Source: Pedobacter metabolipauper
Lineage (GTDB): Bacteria > Bacteroidota > Bacteroidia > Sphingobacteriales > Sphingobacteriaceae
Assembly (NCBI RefSeq): GCF_004362715.1
Contig: NZ_SNYC01000003.1
Span: forward strand, 1,241,601 to 1,305,600
Direction of reading: 5' to 3'
DNA: 64,000 nucleotides
Shown here: piece by piece, positions 36,708-45,026 of the stretch
Numbering within the stretch: position 1 is the stretch's first letter
Layout of the letters: every line of letters starts with the position of its first letter
Program-made: the position numbers and the translations under genes
Notes under the pieces: generated by a model
Databases searched by the model: none
What the model was told of the DNA's origin: nothing
What the model saw: only the letters and a program-made list of their open reading frames with translations

Positions 36708-36812
36708 AAATAGCAAAAGCCCGGTACAATACCGGACTCTTGCAGCCTAATTTTTTAAAGTTAGCTTTGTCCAATCTTTTGGGGTCACTTCAGATCCGGG
36801 CTTTTGCTATTT
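36708..36812. repeat. 17-bp perfect inverted repeat, 71 bases apart
   Basis: AAATAGCAAAAGCCCGG (36708-36724) is repeated inverted as CCGGGCTTTTGCTATTT (36796-36812). A smaller hairpin (CCGGT..ACCGG) lies inside at 36721-36735. It falls just past the stop of the gene at 36823. It could be a large terminator or a short non-autonomous element; the CAAAAGCC arm recurs in a hairpin at 39104. Confidence 0.6.
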
Positions 36813-36822
36813 AGAACCTTTT

Positions 36823-37272
36823 TTATATCGGATCTCCAAACAATCTTTTATAGGTAATAAATTGCTCAGACTTTTCAATGTGATGAACAAAAAATATTGA
36901 ATTGAGATCTAAGATTTCGAGATTATCTATAATAACAAATCCGTTCAAATGGCAAAATTCAATTACAGAATTTAAGATTTCAGAATAATTATATCTGAAA
37001 TCAATACGTACGTCGATTCCAGATATTTTACTCCCCTCCAGGAAAAATCTAATGCAGGTGGATTCGCTGTCACCATACAAAATAATGTCACCACTCCAAC
37101 TTCTACTACGCTCCAACCCACCAGTTAAAGAGTCAAAAAATTCAATTTCAAGATCAAAATTCTCCCAAAAATCAAAGTTATTATAATCATCTAAGGTAAT
37201 AAAACCCAAAGTTCCTAAATCAGATAAAGCTCCTCTCGGTATTATTTCAATTGTATATTGCCAAATTGCCAT
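36823..37272 (-). CDS. Probable immunity protein for the ParB-like RHS tip
   Basis: A 149-residue soluble acidic protein with alternating strand/helix pattern and no signal peptide. I recognise no family. Its start overlaps the stop of the orphan RHS tip at 37272 by one base. That coupling and position are the normal place for the cognate immunity gene of a polymorphic toxin. Function is inferred from context only. Confidence 0.5.
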   Translation of the reverse strand: MAIWQYTIEIIPRGALSDLGTLGFITLDDYNNFDFWENFDLEIEFFDSLTGGLERSRSWSGDIILYGDSESTCIRFFLEGSKISGIDVRIDFRYNYSEILNSVIEFCHLNGFVIIDNLEILDLNSIFFVHHIEKSEQFITYKRLFGDPI

Positions 37273-38075
37273 TAGTGTTTTGTAAATTGAAAATCTGCTG
37301 TTGTCCTATAGCTTCCGTAAGGCAATTGCTCTGCTTGCACCGGCACTTGTGAAAACCCTAACTTTTTAGCTGCCTGCACACGACGGTGACCATCAACCAT
37401 ATATTTGTTGCCTTTATGTTCTATGTATTTTACTGGGTCAGTTATCCCGCCATCTTTTTTAATTAATGCTTCCACTTTTTTTAAGTTTGACCCTGTTGTA
37501 CCATGTGTAGCCGTTAAATCAAAAGGATTAAGCATATTACTTGCAGCATCTCCATCCTTAATAATTTTCACACCTTCACTTGCCGCTCGACCTTCCTGAC
37601 CTGTTTTAGCCAATAATGTACCCGTTGTACATTTAGCCAGAGAACCATTGAAAGCTAAAGCACTTGCACCATCACCCAGATGACCCAGGGCATCTTTTAT
37701 ACCACCTTCACTAGGAACCTGAGCCATACTGTATCCTAATCTGCCACCTTCACTGTCTACAGATTGCCATTTCATTCCTGGGGCAGCCTTGTTTATACCT
37801 AAAGCGTCACCAGCAGCTGCTACAAGTGTTCTGAGTCCATGTATACCATCTCTAATCGCACCCGCTATGGCCATTCCAGTTTGAACACCAGTTAGATCAT
37901 CACTTTCATCCGGCCACATTCCATCCGGATCAACAAATCTAATCGGATTATTAAAGGCGTAACTGTATGGCGACCATCTTCTGCCTTGCTCCGTAAGTGG
38001 ATCTACCACGTTCCACCTTCCAATCACCGGATCATAGAACCTTGCGCCGTAATCTAACGCCCTTATGCAACTTTT
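37272..38075 (-). pseudogene. Orphan RHS tip cassette with ParB-like C-terminal domain
   Basis: The frame begins after an in-frame TAA and reads [21 protein letters not shown], then [20 protein letters not shown] and FVDPDGM, the RHS repeat-associated core. A tip of about 200 residues follows. Its last 70 residues look like a ParB/Srx-type domain ([28 protein letters not shown]). There is no ATG ahead of the core; the first possible start is GTG at 38027. I therefore read it as a silent, displaced toxin tip rather than an independently expressed gene. The cassette keeps its immunity gene at 36823. Confidence 0.75.
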
Positions 38076-38771
38076 TTACAGTTCACCGGATTCGCTGGTA
38101 GCGACTTTTCAGCTTTATAAAGAACGTTCCTTTACGGTAAAGTTAGTTTTTTGTTTGGGTTTTACAAGAGGGGTAATTTCGTTCTTCGGTTAATTTCTGC
38201 TGTAGGTAAGGTTGATCATATGTTGCAGCAAAGATAGCCTCAGAAGGAAAAGCAGTAAAGGGACTTTCGCGGCATAAACGCTCCTGGCCTTTGCTCTAAG
38301 GCCATTTATTCCAAGTTCCCTCGACAGCTCTCCCTTCTTCCGCTTTTGGGGGCTTAACAAATGATCACCCCAAACCTCTATTCTCATGTAGTTGGCTTTG
38401 GGTGCAGGGATTAGAGCGGCTCTTTCTGATCAGTAAAAGGTTCCAAAGGGGTTTGGGGAATGGAAGATTCCCCAACTATCTGCGGAGCACCTTGCTGCCG
38501 CAGGCCTCGCCATTGGCGGAGCGGGGAAGGTCAGGGAGAGCGGCTATTTACATAATAGCCCATTATAATGACAGCTTTGGTCGTGCCGCCGGGATGGAGC
38601 GGCGGCTCTTATAATGTGTATTATGTTATTTAGCTTTGGGCCGGTTTCCGGCAGAAGGAAGGGCCAGGAGAAGGACAGCTAAAGATAGGAGGAAGTAAGC
38701 GAAGCGAACTGGCTGGCTTTGAGCTGACCGGGGAGCGTGCGGAGCGGCATTCTTATTTTAAGAAATGGTGT
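38076..38771. other. Gene-free GC-richer scar next to the RHS cassette
   Basis: No supportable gene. The left end (to 38160) is the repeated block shared with 41096-41179. The rest is visibly richer in G+C than its neighbours and holds small inverted repeats, such as GCCGCC/GGCGGC at 38585-38606. It leads into the tyrosine-recombinase remnant at 38772. It looks like the decayed end of an integrated mobile element. Confidence 0.5.
38107..38160. repeat. 54-base repeated block, copy 1
   Basis: This block (TTTCAGCTTTATAAAGAACG to TTGTTTGGGT) is identical to 41126-41179. In both places it is followed by a similar sequence running into the codons of an orphan RHS tip. The adjacent bases toward 38076 are also similar with a few differences. 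Confidence 0.85.
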
Positions 38772-38978
38772 TTATTTAAGAGGATGGTGCTTGTTTAAAG
38801 CCTCTTTTAAGTCTTCCAGGTTACTGGTCTGGTAACGTTCGGTACTGCTTACATATTTGTGGCCTGCCATATATTGCACTGTTCTTAAGTCCTTTTCTTT
38901 AAGCCAAAGCATAATCACGCTTTGACGGATCTGCACCGCATTCCTGTATTTAGGGTTTAGTTTCTTTAAAGCATAACA
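38772..38978 (-). pseudogene. Tyrosine recombinase (integrase) C-terminal fragment
   Basis: The minus strand translates to about 68 residues ending in a stop: YALKKLNPKYRNAVQIRQSV, then LKEKDLRTVQYMAGHKYVSSTERYQ and a charged tail. GHKYVSSTERY carries the His and catalytic Tyr region of phage-type integrases. The upstream part of the gene is missing; the frame abuts an unrelated plus-strand fragment at 38978. It is a broken remnant that marks past mobile element activity. Confidence 0.8.
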
Positions 38979-39103
38979 AAGAGATGGTCAAGCGCCTCGA
39001 TGAACTGGAGACATTACCAGAGGACGAAAAAAAGCACATCTTCCATTACATGGATTTGGTAATCAGGGACTATAAAACAAAGAAAACATACAACCCCAAA
39101 TAA
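38978..39103 (+). pseudogene. C-terminal fragment of an XRE-type regulator
   Basis: About 40 residues ending in TAA: MVKRLDELETLPEDEKKHIF, then HYMDLVIRDYKTKKTY. This resembles the dimerisation tail found after helix-turn-helix XRE domains in Bacteroidota regulators. No HTH domain precedes it; the sequence switches to the integrase fragment on the other strand. The regulator identity is inferred from the tail only. Confidence 0.5.
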
Positions 39104-39131
39104 CAAAAGCCCGGACTAGCCAGGCTTTTGG
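39104..39131 (+). terminator. Hairpin after the XRE fragment
   Basis: CAAAAGCC (39104-39111) pairs with GGCTTTTG (39123-39130) directly after the TAA of the fragment. It was probably the terminator of the lost gene, and shares its arm sequence with the inverted repeat at 36708-36812. Confidence 0.6.
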
Positions 39132-39225
39132 TGAAATCTTAAGAACAGCTATACAACTAGAACAATATACTGATGCGTTCCGCCTATTCTTGCTAAATTA
39201 GCTATGCATTCCCATTAGGTATATA

Positions 39226-39654
39226 TCACTCTTGTTCCAATTCAATTTTTCGTTTGAAATAAATTCGCTCTGCTTCTTCTTCTTTTTCTACAATTAGCTT
39301 ATCGTAAGCCAATTTATCCGAACAGAACTCGGGGTAGCCAATCACCATTTGTATATAAGGATAAATGCCTTCATCCTTCCCAATTATTCTAGAATGCCAA
39401 TTAACGTTTACCTTTTCATCAGTGACTTCAAATAACAGGCAAGGACATACAGAAATCAATCCTTCATCAAGTAAGTAGCCCTGATAGGTTTCAAAAACAA
39501 CAATTCCCATTACTAAATATTCCTGTCCTACAGTTATTTCTCCATATATGGAATTACCACTTGCACCAAAACGTCCAAATTGTTCATTTGATAACAGTTT
39601 ACTATCGTATGGCCGTAAATCCAACCCGGTTTTATACAAACATTTTACTTTCAT
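39226..39654 (-). CDS. Probable immunity protein of a lost RHS tip
   Basis: A 142-residue soluble protein with a strand-rich first half (GEITVGQEYLVMGIVVFETYQG) and a charged C-terminal helix. I recognise no family. It starts two bases after the stop of a toxin C-terminal remnant (39657) in the same direction, which is the toxin-immunity order used elsewhere in this island. Function is inferred from that position. Confidence 0.5.
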   Translation of the reverse strand: MKVKCLYKTGLDLRPYDSKLLSNEQFGRFGASGNSIYGEITVGQEYLVMGIVVFETYQGYLLDEGLISVCPCLLFEVTDEKVNVNWHSRIIGKDEGIYPYIQMVIGYPEFCSDKLAYDKLIVEKEEEAERIYFKRKIELEQE

Positions 39655-39656
39655 TT

Positions 39657-39800
39657 CTATTTAAATTTAAAGTCATCAACAGCCTTTAATACATCGCCAG
39701 CAAACTTGCCAACATAATGAATAGTTGTTTTAGATCCATCTAATGCTTTATGACTATATTGCAATTTGCTAGCCATCATCGATGCCTTTCTAAGGGATAC
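39657..39800 (-). pseudogene. Remnant of a polymorphic toxin C-terminus
   Basis: The minus strand encodes about 40 clear residues before a TAG: MASKLQYSHKALDGSKTTIH, then YVGKFAGDVLKAVDDFKFK. A compact ending of this kind is typical of toxin tips, and an immunity-like gene follows two bases later. Upstream the frame soon loses sense and stops, with no RHS core. The rest of this toxin is gone. Confidence 0.55.
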
Positions 39801-39898
39801 CAATACCAGAAAAGAATATAATTCTTAATGATAGGCTTCCAAGGGCAGAAAAGTAAAGGTCTGCCTAACTTTCAACTGCTTCATTTTACACTTTTATT

Positions 39899-39952
39899 TT
39901 AAAGAATGATGCTTATTTAGGCCCATTCAAGTCTTCCAGACTACTGGACATT
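39899..39952 (-). pseudogene. Second, shorter integrase C-terminal scar
   Basis: This stretch is clearly similar to 38779-38833, the tail of the integrase fragment (shared AAGTCTTCCAG and flanking bases, with small indels). On the minus strand it yields an SSLEDLNGPK-stop-like tail. It begins exactly where the immunity-like gene at 39941 ends. Confidence 0.55.
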
Positions 39953-40372
39953 GTATTTGCAAAACGTAATGCAACCATCATGTCTTATTGATAAAATCCA
40001 ATCCAAGGATGCATCAAATAAATCGATGTCATCAGAAACAGGGAACCATATATCATCAAAGTATTTATCTAAATCCTTTAAATCAAACCTATCTATTCTC
40101 TTAAACCGATACCAGTTTATAAAAACCTCCGACAGAGGGTTTATTCCAATGGAATTTAGAACTCTAATCAACCGAAAATCTTCAGTTGCATTAGAGTCTG
40201 CATAGAGTGATTGTTTCAACATTAGCTCCTCATCAATATTAAGAACATTAAGATTGTACTTACTTGATAATTGATTCACTAGTTGACGACAACTAGCATC
40301 ATCCAGTATTCTATAAACTGGAAAAGGCTTTTTGTATTCGCTCTCAAATAAAGAAATTTTAAAATCATCCAT
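39941..40372 (-). CDS. Probable immunity protein of orphan RHS tip 2
   Basis: A 143-residue acidic protein ending WILSIRHDGCITFCKYNVQ, a strand-turn-strand close common in small immunity proteins that report on a bound toxin. It starts nine bases after the stop of the orphan tip at 40382, and its own 3' end runs into the integrase scar at 39899-39952. No family is recognised with certainty; the immunity role rests on position and size. Confidence 0.55.
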   Translation of the reverse strand: MDDFKISLFESEYKKPFPVYRILDDASCRQLVNQLSSKYNLNVLNIDEELMLKQSLYADSNATEDFRLIRVLNSIGINPLSEVFINWYRFKRIDRFDLKDLDKYFDDIWFPVSDDIDLFDASLDWILSIRHDGCITFCKYNVQ

Positions 40373-40381
40373 AGAATTTAT

Positions 40382-41095
40382 TTAATGGATTGGAATAGCC
40401 CCACTATCGCCACCCTTTCCTCGTTTACCATTAGTATAATCCCAATAATTTATATGCGGAAATTCTTCCGGTGATCCAGGTTTAGCGTTAGGATGCGCAG
40501 GATCCAAACGATAACCCTTTTTTGAATCTCCTCGTTGGGGGCTACCAAACTTACCGTCTTCCCCCTTTGGCAAAGACTCGCCAGGTTTAAGGTCTAGCTT
40601 TTCCTTTGCCTCCCCTAAAGCCTTTTTTGTGCCACTTAAGGAGCCTTTCGAGGCACCTTTCGTACCGGTCTCTGCGCCCTTATTATCTTGTTTTTCAGCT
40701 TGCTCTACCTTTAACTGTGGCTGAATTTTAGGCAAAGGTGCACCGCTTGTATTATCTTGAACAGAATCAGAATAATTCCTATTGTTGGAATATTTATCTA
40801 CACCTGTTTTTATGGTATAACCTACAGCAGCAGTTATCACAACACCAGCAACTACTTCTGCTGTCACATAAGTACCTATTACATCTAGAATTCCAACTAC
40901 TACTGGTATCAAAGGGAAGAATGCTGGTACTGTCTCCCGCCCATCTGGATCAATAAAACGAATAGGATTATTATTCCCATAAACGTAGGGGGAGAATCGC
41001 CTACTCTTTTCCGCCAACGGGTCCACCACATTCCACCTTCCAATCAACGGATCATAAAACCTCGCTCCATAATCGTATGCCCTTACGCAACTTTT
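40382..41095 (-). pseudogene. Orphan RHS tip cassette 2
   Basis: The frame opens after the same TAA-AAA-AGT-TGC context as cassette 1. It reads [18 protein letters not shown], then [20 protein letters not shown] and FIDPDGRE (RHS core end). A hydrophobic stretch (about residues 45-80) and a toxin-like end with [19 protein letters not shown] and [13 protein letters not shown] follow. The first possible start inside the core is a TTG at 41047; no ATG precedes it. It is probably a stored, untranslated tip with its immunity gene next to it. The toxin activity is not assigned. Confidence 0.72.
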
Positions 41096-41125
41096 TTAAG
41101 TTTTGCCGGATTTGCTGGCAGCAAC

Positions 41126-41179
41126 TTTCAGCTTTATAAAGAACGTTCCTTTACGGTAAAGTTAGTTTTTTGTTTGGGT
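41126..41179. repeat. 54-base repeated block, copy 2
   Basis: Identical to 38107-38160. Beyond the block at 41180 the two sites diverge completely, so 41179/41180 and 38160/38161 mark the end of the shared unit. Confidence 0.85.
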
Positions 41180-41229
41180 ATCTTCGGAGATAGTAGAGTC
41201 ATGAAATTTTCACCAAAAGTATTTCATTG

Positions 41230-41598
41230 TTAGGATTTACTATTTAAATATATGAGGTATTCTTCCTGAATCATTCCTCCTGAAACAAATTTATCGACTG
41301 AAGCACCGTATTCATTTAATGAAAAATCTATGGCTTCATCTATATTTGAAAAGGTACTTATAATGCCTAATGGCTCATCTGGATCTAATGTTGAGAATTC
41401 ATAAATATCAATAAAATCTTCATTACCCTCATCAAATGACTCAATATAAGCAACACTATATTCACCATGATGTTCCTTTTCAATACTTATCCATTTTAAA
41501 ATGGTATAACTATTTTCATCTTTGTATCCCAACCACTGTTCTACTGTCTTGCCTAAGCTTAAATTTGCTTTAAGCTGTTCAATTGTTAAATGTATCAT
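41230..41598 (-). CDS. Probable immunity protein for the intact RHS nuclease
   Basis: A 122-residue acidic soluble protein (many Glu and Asp, no signal peptide). It starts 13 bases after the stop of the complete RHS protein at 41612, in the same direction, which is where the immunity protein for an RHS nuclease is expected. Strand-helix pattern only; I recognise no named family. Confidence 0.6.
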   Translation of the reverse strand: MIHLTIEQLKANLSLGKTVEQWLGYKDENSYTILKWISIEKEHHGEYSVAYIESFDEGNEDFIDIYEFSTLDPDEPLGIISTFSNIDEAIDFSLNEYGASVDKFVSGGMIQEEYLIYLNSKS

Positions 41599-41611
41599 AT
41601 GATTATTATTA

Positions 41612-44600
41612 TTAATTGGTCATCTCTCTTCCTCTATAGTACCAATGCATTTTTGAATCCTGAACTCTCATTGCTCTAGTTACCCCCTGATTCGCTTTAT
41701 TTAGATGAGGCACATAACTAGTATGAGCAGGTTTGACTTCATGTATTGCTGAACCAGGCATTTGATCTGCATGATGAAGTTCCAAGGGCATTCTTTTCCC
41801 AGCTGCATTTGTTCTAGGAGCAAAATCTAATGGTCCTTGACCATTAGCCGCTCTAGCCAAGTCACCTGTTGTCCAAGGCCCTTGAAATATCATAGGAGTT
41901 TCATTTGGACCAAATCCGGTACCGATAGATACATTCGGATCCGTTAATCCCGAGGACTTCCCACTACCACCCCCTTCTAACATCTCCATACCCTGAATTA
42001 CAGTAACACCTGTCAAAATAACATTAGCAGCAGTTATTTCTCCGTCGGAAAAAATTAAGTTATCCAGAGCATTGATACCTAATGACTCAGCTATCATAAA
42101 TGTACCCTCAAGAATTGCCGCATTGAATGGTTTGTTCTTCTTGGTTTCAGCAGATGCATTCTTTATTAGCCCAGTTTGATCTCCATTCGGATCCGCTGGC
42201 GGTTTAGAAATAGATACTGTAGTAGATCGTTTAGGCTTATCTCCTTCTACCGCCATCATTCCATCAGGATCAATGAACCTGATCGGACTATTAAAGGCAT
42301 AAGTATATGGCGACCATCTTCTGCCTTGCTCCGCAAGCGGATCAATCACATTCCACCTTCCAATAACCGGATCATAGAACCTCGCTCCATAATCCAGCTG
42401 TCCCAACTCTGTTTGCAACTCCTTGCCGTTATAAAGATACTTATTTGTACCAGCCATAGCAACATTTTGCATTCCGAACGGATAATAATTAACTTCCTTC
42501 GTTTTCTGGACCAAACCGTTAACCGGGTTCCTGATAAAGCTATATCGTATATTTCCCAGGTGATCTTTTAGATCATACTCATAAATGTAACTGGTTCCAC
42601 TTTTCCTTGCAGTTCCTTCTCCGGTTTGTATAAAATCTATGGCTCCTGCTGTATACTGGATACCATTTATATAGTCTGACGTAGGTTCTGCACTACTCAC
42701 CTTTCTCAGCTTTGTTCCATTCGCATCGTAGGTATAAGCAATGGTAGTACTCCCTTTTGTTACCGTAGCCGGCAGGTTCAGCATATTGAAGGTTAAAACC
42801 GCTCCATTCCTGCCGTCAGTTTTGGCATTTCCATTAAGATCATAAGCATAAGCGCCTGCACTGACAGAATTTCCGGTTATCGTATTAAGCCGGTTGCTGT
42901 TATTCCCCTGATAACTATAGGTAGATATACCCAAACCATCCCGGTTCATCGTTTTTATGTTACCCATAAGATCGTAGGTTAGCACTTCGCTCATGGTTAT
43001 ACCAGTACTTACGCCACTGGTCAGTCTGTTCAGCTTATCATAGTTATAGACAAATTTATTCGCAAACCCGGTTCCCCATTCCTGGGTAGAGATGTTGCCG
43101 TTATATTGTGCATTCGATAACGTATCATACCCAAGCTTGATGCTAAACTCATTGGATGACTGTCTTTTTAACCACCCTCTTTCATTATACGCATAAACAG
43201 TAGCCTGCAGCCCGTTATGAAGTTTCTTATCTTTTAACTGTCCGGTTTCATTGTAAGAGTTCTCGCTCAATAAAACCTCTGCTAAACCATTTATTTTCAA
43301 ATAGGTCTGCAGCAATCTGCCCCGGTGGTCATATACAAACCGATTGGCAGTTGTGGTATTGCCGGCAGTAGTACGATGGGTCTTGGTACTTGCCGTTAAT
43401 TCACCTGCAAAATTATATACATTGGTTATCTGATCGTAGTTACCAACATTAACACTTCCTCCCAGGTAATGCTGCTGATAAACTCTGCCAATCCTGCCTT
43501 CGTCATCATAGAGATTGATGGTCCACAGGTAATCTTCTGTTCCCAGTACCTTAACCTTACTCGCCGTTAGCAGCCCCCTGGTCATTGTGCTATAACCGGC
43601 ACGCGTGTAAGTAGGCAAACCAGGAATAATGTAGCTATCATAATAATTAACCACCTCGATTTGCCTGTTCACCGTACCGTTAGGAACCGCGTTATTGGAA
43701 TAACCATGCAAACCGTCTGCATCTCGTTGTTCCCAAAACACACCCGTCCAGTTGTTATTAAATGAGCTCTGTATTGATTCCCTGCTCCCCGAATAATTGC
43801 CCTCTACCCCGGTCATAATGACACGGCCTAAAGCATCATATTTTTTAAATGAAAAATAAGGATAAGGGGCTCCTGTAGTTTGTGCCTGCACAGCATCCTG
43901 AGTAAGCACAACCTGATCCAGTTTATCATAGATGATAACCTCCCATCCTTTGCCGGGTAATTTTTTCTCCACCAATCTGTTTCTTCCATCATACCTGTAC
44001 TGATAGCAGAAGTTATCCAGAATAGTTTGAGTAGGGACAGATACAGCATCAGGAGTTGCCCCTGGTGGCAGTACAAAGCTCAGGTTTCCAAAATGATCAT
44101 AAATATAATAGGTTGAAAGTGTCTCAATGGTGTTTGTGGGTGTCCTGTTAAATAGTCTTCTAAGAATAACCTTGCCTTCTTTATCTTTATACTCTTCAAT
44201 CGTACCAACCTTACCGTCTGCAGGAACCCAATTTTCGTCTTTACTGATGGTCAAAGTAAGGGTACCCACCGGATAGTAACCTGTTCCGGCTAATGTCCTG
44301 GTTACTGCACCTGCGGTAACCTGGTTTGCAAAATAAAGTCTTGCCGCAAATCCAGTTGTGGTATAGCTTGCCGAAGTGTTATTGATTCCGTATTCGATCT
44401 TTTGGGTATGGCCCGCGGCAAGCTGCCAGGACGGACCTTCTGCGCCCTGTTCTAAAACTCGCCTCAATGGGGAAGCCTCAAACCTGCTTTCAGAGAAAGC
44501 ACTGTTCGTAATCTGTGTAACGCCAGGCGCCAAGTAGCCTCCGGGATTATTATAAAATGCAGTCTGATCTGCCAAAGCACTGCCTTTAAAACTACCGTTA

Positions 44601-45019
44601 CTCACTGTACTGGAAGCAGTATAAGGCAAATACTTTTTAACCTCCATAAAAAATGCGTCATAAGCTACAGGCTGTACCAGATCCCTGAATGTCGGACTGC
44701 CCTGGATCGATATATTTTGCATCGGCATACTAAAACCATTCAGGTATTGTACATCCTGGCTCACTTCACAAACCGTCCATTGCCCATTTATATTTCCGCT
44801 GGTTACACCAGCTATCTTAAATATACGGGTTCGTACATAATTTAAATCGTTATTTGGCACCCAGGCCGCAGGAACGCATTCCGGAACCAGGGCTACAGAA
44901 AAAATACTTAAGGTATCTGCTTCCGGGATCTCCTGCGCTTTTGCAGCACCTGTTAAAAAGGTAATAAATAAAGTGATTCCCAGCAGGCCATTACAGACAA
45001 TGGTTAATTTCTTTTTCAT
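41612..45019 (-). CDS. RHS repeat protein with LHH-type nuclease tip
   Basis: I choose the ATG at 45019 (MKKKLTIVCNGLLGIT), which gives a clean signal peptide and 1135 residues; the frame is open to 45049 but that would overlap the upstream gene. After about 250 N-terminal residues come many YD-type repeats (YIYDHFGNLSFVLPPG, YDGRNRLVEKKLPG, YNYDKLNRL) and the RHS core ([19 protein letters not shown] near 925). The tip ends in ELHHADQMPGSAIHEV with His1082-His1083, a likely HNH/endonuclease VII-fold LHH nuclease. It follows the partner RHS gene by seven bases and precedes its immunity gene. Confidence 0.9.
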   Translation of the reverse strand: MKKKLTIVCNGLLGITLFITFLTGAAKAQEIPEADTLSIFSVALVPECVPAAWVPNNDLNYVRTRIFKIAGVTSGNINGQWTVCEVSQDVQYLNGFSMPMQNISIQGSPTFRDLVQPVAYDAFFMEVKKYLPYTASSTVSNGSFKGSALADQTAFYNNPGGYLAPGVTQITNSAFSESRFEASPLRRVLEQGAEGPSWQLAAGHTQKIEYGINNTSASYTTTGFAARLYFANQVTAGAVTRTLAGTGYYPVGTLTLTISKDENWVPADGKVGTIEEYKDKEGKVILRRLFNRTPTNTIETLSTYYIYDHFGNLSFVLPPGATPDAVSVPTQTILDNFCYQYRYDGRNRLVEKKLPGKGWEVIIYDKLDQVVLTQDAVQAQTTGAPYPYFSFKKYDALGRVIMTGVEGNYSGSRESIQSSFNNNWTGVFWEQRDADGLHGYSNNAVPNGTVNRQIEVVNYYDSYIIPGLPTYTRAGYSTMTRGLLTASKVKVLGTEDYLWTINLYDDEGRIGRVYQQHYLGGSVNVGNYDQITNVYNFAGELTASTKTHRTTAGNTTTANRFVYDHRGRLLQTYLKINGLAEVLLSENSYNETGQLKDKKLHNGLQATVYAYNERGWLKRQSSNEFSIKLGYDTLSNAQYNGNISTQEWGTGFANKFVYNYDKLNRLTSGVSTGITMSEVLTYDLMGNIKTMNRDGLGISTYSYQGNNSNRLNTITGNSVSAGAYAYDLNGNAKTDGRNGAVLTFNMLNLPATVTKGSTTIAYTYDANGTKLRKVSSAEPTSDYINGIQYTAGAIDFIQTGEGTARKSGTSYIYEYDLKDHLGNIRYSFIRNPVNGLVQKTKEVNYYPFGMQNVAMAGTNKYLYNGKELQTELGQLDYGARFYDPVIGRWNVIDPLAEQGRRWSPYTYAFNSPIRFIDPDGMMAVEGDKPKRSTTVSISKPPADPNGDQTGLIKNASAETKKNKPFNAAILEGTFMIAESLGINALDNLIFSDGEITAANVILTGVTVIQGMEMLEGGGSGKSSGLTDPNVSIGTGFGPNETPMIFQGPWTTGDLARAANGQGPLDFAPRTNAAGKRMPLELHHADQMPGSAIHEVKPAHTSYVPHLNKANQGVTRAMRVQDSKMHWYYRGREMTN

Positions 45020-45026
45020 AGGTCGC

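Noticed and set aside
37272..38027. Treating the orphan tip as a normal gene starting at the GTG at 38027
   Set aside because: That GTG is the Val codon inside the conserved DPVIGRW core motif, and the frame continues upstream to a shared stop, so a displaced tip is the better reading.
38190..38387. Open frame of 65 codons on the minus strand in the scar region
   Set aside because: Low-complexity leucine-rich translation with no known domain, within a GC-richer non-coding scar; no support as a gene.
43828..44076. Antisense open frame of 82 codons within the intact RHS gene
   Set aside because: It is a frame-shifted shadow of the RHS coding sequence with no own domain or start context.
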